From Gemmobacter sp964439015 (GTDB taxonomy: Bacteria; Pseudomonadota; Alphaproteobacteria; Rhodobacterales; Rhodobacteraceae): a DNA stretch of 17,183 nt. Position 1 is the stretch's first letter. Each line of letters opens with the position of its first letter. Below the pieces are notes generated by a model. That model was not told where the DNA came from and did no database searches. It saw only the letters and a program-made list of their open reading frames with translations. Where the stretch lies: assembly GCA_964439015.1 (NCBI GenBank), contig CAYTMV010000046.1, positions 1-17,183 on the forward strand. Direction: 5' to 3'. The translations under genes were made by a program, and so were the position numbers. Positions 14,907 through 17,183 of the stretch are shown piece after piece.

Positions 14907-16433
14907 TCACTCTTCGGCGGAAAGCGTCAGCGGCGCGGCGACGGGGCGCAAATCCTCGACACCCAGCGGTTTCTGGGGTCGGCCCAGCCGGTTGCGCACC
15001 ACCCAGTGCAGGCGGTGTTCGGCGCGGGTGATCGCCACATAGGCCAGCCGCTTCCACAGCGGCAGGCCGGCCTCGGTTCGGCCAGCCTGCGCCGCAGCCC
15101 AGAGGTCTGGCGCGAAAACCTGCACCTCTGGCCACTGGCTGCCCTGCGCCTTGTGGATCGTCACTGCCGAGCCATGCAGAAAGGCCGCCCCCATCGTCGC
15201 CGCGGCGGGGATGAACGGCTCTTCCTCGTCCGGCTTTTCGATCTTGATGATCGAAGCAGCGGAAAGCTGGGGCTCTTCGGCGCCGATCACGTGCAGCTTG
15301 GCAAAGCCAGCGCGGTTGCCGGGGCCAAGATAGATGACCTGTGCGCCCTTGATCAGGCCGCGGGCCTCAAGGTCGATCCGCTTCTTGCGATGCTTCAGCG
15401 GCAGTTCGATCCCGTCGCAGATCAGCGGCTCGCCGGGCAGAAGCTGGTCGTCGGGCGCGCCATGAGCGGCACGAAAGGCGGTGATCAGCCGGATCCGGGT
15501 GGCATTGCGCCAGACCAGAACCGGGCTGCGCGCCATCAGGTCACTATCCACCCGCTCGGCCCAATGCACGCGCGGATCGCGGCGGGCGGCATCTTCGACC
15601 ATCCGCTCGAAATCCTCAAAGCCCAAGGCCGGATCTGCCAGCGCATGCGCAAGGTCGAGGATCGGGTTGCCCTCGACCTGCCGGTGGATGCGGCTGAGGC
15701 GCAGTTGCCGCGCCTCGCCCAGACGCTCGAAAACCATCTGTCCCGATTGCCCCACGGGCGCCAGCTGCGCCGGATCGCCGAACAGCACCAGCGTCGGAAA
15801 GATCTCGCGCAGGTCATCGAACTGCCGATCATCCAGCATCGAGCTTTCGTCAATGAAGCCGATATCCAGCGGGTCTTCGCGGCGCTTCCAGCCCTTGATG
15901 AAATCGCTGCCACGCAGACCTGCCGCGGCCAACGCACCGGGGATCGAGGCAACCGTGTCGTAAAACGCCTTGGCCCGATCCAGCGCCTGATCTGTCAGCC
16001 CCTCGACTGCAGGGCGGGTGCCGTTGCCGGCCAGCCATTCGGCAATCGCCTCATATTGCGGATCGTAAACCGGCGTATACAAGATGCGGTGGATCGTCGT
16101 TGCAGGCACGCCGCGCATCCGCAACACCGAGGCTGCCTTGTTCGTGGGCGCCAGGATTGCCAGCGTGCGGCGGTCCTTGCGCTTTTTCCCTTCCCAATCG
16201 CCCGAGACCACCTCGACCCCGGCGGCCACCAGCGCCTTGGTCAGCTGCGCCAGCAGCATGGTCTTGCCAGACCCCGCCTTGCCCAAGACCGCGAGTGCCG
16301 TGGATTTCCCCTCAACCGGCGGCGTCAGACTGCCATCGTCGATATCAACACCCATGCCACGCAAATGCGCGGCAAGCGTGTCCCAGGCCTCGGCCTGATC
16401 GTCAGAGAAAGTTAGGGCCGGCGGCGCAGACAT
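14907..16433 (-). CDS. SF1 RecD/Dda-like ATP-dependent DNA helicase
   Basis: Predicted ATP-dependent DNA helicase of superfamily 1B (expected 5'-to-3' by family). The 508-residue product carries Walker A GKAGSGKT (51-58), motif Ia LAPTNKAASVLR, an adjacent TIHRILYTPVYDP, Walker B FIDESSMLDD, motif III LFGDPAQLAPVG, a motif IV-like RSPVLVWRNATRIR, motif V VTIHKAQGSQWPEVQVF, and motif VI YVAITRAEHRLHWVV. It is smaller than RecD2 and has no RecD partner genes (recB/recC) nearby. I prefer ATG 16433 (MSAPPALTFSDDQ); an in-frame ATG at 16451 adds six residues, and neither has a strong ribosome site. It follows the 59-residue gene by 42 bases and probably shares its transcript. The exact cellular role is unknown. 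Confidence 0.9.
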   Translation of the reverse strand: MSAPPALTFSDDQAEAWDTLAAHLRGMGVDIDDGSLTPPVEGKSTALAVLGKAGSGKTMLLAQLTKALVAAGVEVVSGDWEGKKRKDRRTLAILAPTNKAASVLRMRGVPATTIHRILYTPVYDPQYEAIAEWLAGNGTRPAVEGLTDQALDRAKAFYDTVASIPGALAAAGLRGSDFIKGWKRREDPLDIGFIDESSMLDDRQFDDLREIFPTLVLFGDPAQLAPVGQSGQMVFERLGEARQLRLSRIHRQVEGNPILDLAHALADPALGFEDFERMVEDAARRDPRVHWAERVDSDLMARSPVLVWRNATRIRLITAFRAAHGAPDDQLLPGEPLICDGIELPLKHRKKRIDLEARGLIKGAQVIYLGPGNRAGFAKLHVIGAEEPQLSAASIIKIEKPDEEEPFIPAAATMGAAFLHGSAVTIHKAQGSQWPEVQVFAPDLWAAAQAGRTEAGLPLWKRLAYVAITRAEHRLHWVVRNRLGRPQKPLGVEDLRPVAAPLTLSAEE

Positions 16434-16475
16434 GGCGCGACCATAGGCCATACGCCGGGCAGATGCGAGGGGGCG

Positions 16476-16655
16476 TCAGTGCGGCTTGCGCGCGGCCGCG
16501 GCTTGCTGCCGCTGCGACAAGCCCGGACAGGCCGCAATCTCGACCTCGGCCACGGCAATGGCCTTTTGCAGCTGGTCGGCCAAGGCAGGCAGGTCATTGC
16601 GTTCGGCAAAACCACGCAGGTCGGCCAGCACCTCGAAAATCCAGTCCTGTCCCAT
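16476..16655 (-). CDS. Small helical hypothetical protein (59 residues)
   Basis: A short minus-strand gene starting ATG 16655, with AAGAGG about 6 bases upstream, ending TGA at 16476. The product begins MGQDWIFEVLADLRGFAERN and continues as a mostly alpha-helical, heptad-like chain (LPALADQLQKAIAVAEVEIA), ending in a basic Ala/Gln/Arg tail. There is one cysteine (residue 43). No signal peptide or membrane segment. G/C third-position bias is consistent with real coding. I have the impression of similar WIFxVLxDL proteins in other Rhodobacteraceae, but could not search. It is 42 bases upstream of the helicase on the same strand, so the two are probably one operon. Function unknown. Confidence 0.75.
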   Translation of the reverse strand: MGQDWIFEVLADLRGFAERNDLPALADQLQKAIAVAEVEIAACPGLSQRQQAAAARKPH

Positions 16656-16708
16656 GCCGGCCTCTTGCTTGCATCGTTGAAGGGTCTGAACCCGTTGCGT
16701 TGGGTGAC

Positions 16709-16739
16709 ATTATCCGCCGCACCGTCAACAACCTGCTAA
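16709..16739 (-). promoter_or_regulatory. Weak candidate promoter of the small gene-helicase unit
   Basis: On the minus strand a good -10 box GATAAT (16714-16709, 5 of 6) lies 53 bases before the ATG at 16655. The best -35 is TTAGCA (16739-16734) at an over-long 19-base spacing, so the box pair is uncertain. Confidence 0.3.
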
Positions 16740-16758
16740 TTTTGCCGCCGTCGGTCAT

Positions 16759-16786
16759 GAAAAATGCCGCCCCAATGGGACGGCAT
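16759..16786 (-). terminator. Rho-independent terminator of ccr
   Basis: On the minus strand ATGCCGTCCC pairs with GGGGCGGCAT (16786-16777 and 16773-16764) around an ATT loop, and a T-run follows (16764-16760). One pair is a G-U that works only in minus-strand RNA, confirming direction. It ends 24 bases after the ccr stop. Confidence 0.88.
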
Positions 16787-16809
16787 CACAGGCATGGGAT
16801 CAACCGGAA

Positions 16810-17183
16810 TCAACCCTTGCGCGAGGCCTCGAGCGTGTCCTCGAAGGTGCGCAGGCCGGTGCGCGGGGCCTGCACCAGCACCGCCATGTTGCCCGGCTTG
16901 TGCTTGTTCCTCAGCATCAGCATATGCGCCTGCGGGATTTCGGCCCAAGGGAAGACCTCGGACATGCAGGGGTCCAGCCGGCGCTCGCACATCAGCTTGT
17001 TGGCCGAAGCCGCCTGTTTCAGGTGGGCAAAGTGGCTGCCCTGCAGGCGCTTTTGATGCATCCACATGTAGCGGACGTCAAAGGTGCAGTTAAAGCCCGA
17101 GGTGCCGGCGCAGATCACGACCATCCCGCCCTTCTTGCAGACCAGCGACGACACCGGGAAGGTGGCTTCGCCCGGATGCTCGA
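16810..17183 (-). CDS. ccr: Crotonyl-CoA carboxylase/reductase, C-terminal part (5' end beyond window)
   Basis: NADPH-dependent reductive carboxylation of crotonyl-CoA to ethylmalonyl-CoA, the key step of the ethylmalonyl-CoA pathway for acetate and C1 assimilation. About the last 124 residues are present, reading from the window edge EHPGEATFP, then LVCKKGGMVVICAGTSGFN, DVRYMWMHQKRLQGSHFAHL and HKPGNMAVLVQAPRTGLRTF, which are near-diagnostic for Ccr within the MDR (zinc-less alcohol dehydrogenase-like) superfamily. The VICAG region belongs to the nucleotide-binding fold and the MHQKRLQGSHF stretch to the conserved acyl-CoA side. The stop is at 16810-16812 and a clear terminator follows. The GTG at 17154 is an internal valine, not the start. 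Confidence 0.95.
   Translation of the reverse strand, partial: EHPGEATFPVSSLVCKKGGMVVICAGTSGFNCTFDVRYMWMHQKRLQGSHFAHLKQAASANKLMCERRLDPCMSEVFPWAEIPQAHMLMLRNKHKPGNMAVLVQAPRTGLRTFEDTLEASRKG

Noticed and set aside
15006..16415. A 469-codon plus-strand open frame opposite the helicase
   Set aside because: Shadow of the helicase, which carries all SF1 motifs; the plus-strand product shows none.

Overview
The window looks like a chromosomal segment of a high-GC alphaproteobacterium of the Rhodobacteraceae, most likely Paracoccus or a close relative. The reasons are the strong G/C third-position bias, the gcvT-gcvH-gcvP order with a one-piece GcvP, a crotonyl-CoA carboxylase/reductase (the marker enzyme of the ethylmalonyl-CoA pathway), the membrane-type PyrD, and the GC-rich hairpin followed by a GGATATTTGGG tail after gltX. 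This is protein-level and motif-level recognition only; no search was run.

Layout, left to right. (1) Positions 1-2138, plus strand: the 3' end of gltX, a GC-rich terminator-like hairpin, and a MATE efflux transporter. (2) Positions 2139-6977: a complete glycine-cleavage operon. It has a candidate promoter, a tandem glycine riboswitch, a terminator-like stem-loop, gcvT, gcvH, a hairpin-bearing spacer with a possible 8-codon leader cistron, gcvP, and a strong intrinsic terminator. (3) Positions 7031-8037: an overlapping azlC-azlD pair (branched-chain amino acid export). (4) Positions 8034-10333: trxC with an inverted repeat over its candidate promoter, then an orphan 554-residue RTX-type calcium-binding protein built from repeated modules of about 176 residues. 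(5) Positions 10341-10686: tRNA-Ala(CGC) on the plus strand and tRNA-Gly(TCC) on the minus strand, 3' ends facing each other, each with its own candidate promoter. (6) Positions 10691-13068, minus strand: an exported 5'-nucleotidase-family metallophosphatase followed by a SRAP (YedK/HMCES) DNA-protein crosslink protein. (7) Positions 13109-14505, plus strand: a DUF952 protein translationally coupled to pyrD. (8) Positions 14614-16655, minus strand: a 59-residue helical protein, an SF1 RecD/Dda-like helicase, and a stand-alone Lrp/AsnC ligand-binding domain. (9) From 16810 to the right edge: the 3' end of ccr on the minus strand with a clear terminator.

How it fits together: the gcv operon is the main coordinated system. 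Excess glycine should be sensed by the tandem riboswitch, and GcvT, GcvH and GcvP oxidise it to CO2, NH3 and methylene-tetrahydrofolate; the fourth subunit (lipoamide dehydrogenase) is not in this window. The other blocks are mostly housekeeping genes. I do not see a clear undescribed multi-gene system, phage, insertion sequence or CRISPR array. The observations most worth a second look are the modular RTX protein, the leader mini-cistron that appears to decide gcvP translation, the conserved-looking 59-residue protein ahead of the helicase, and the inverted repeat at the trxC promoter.
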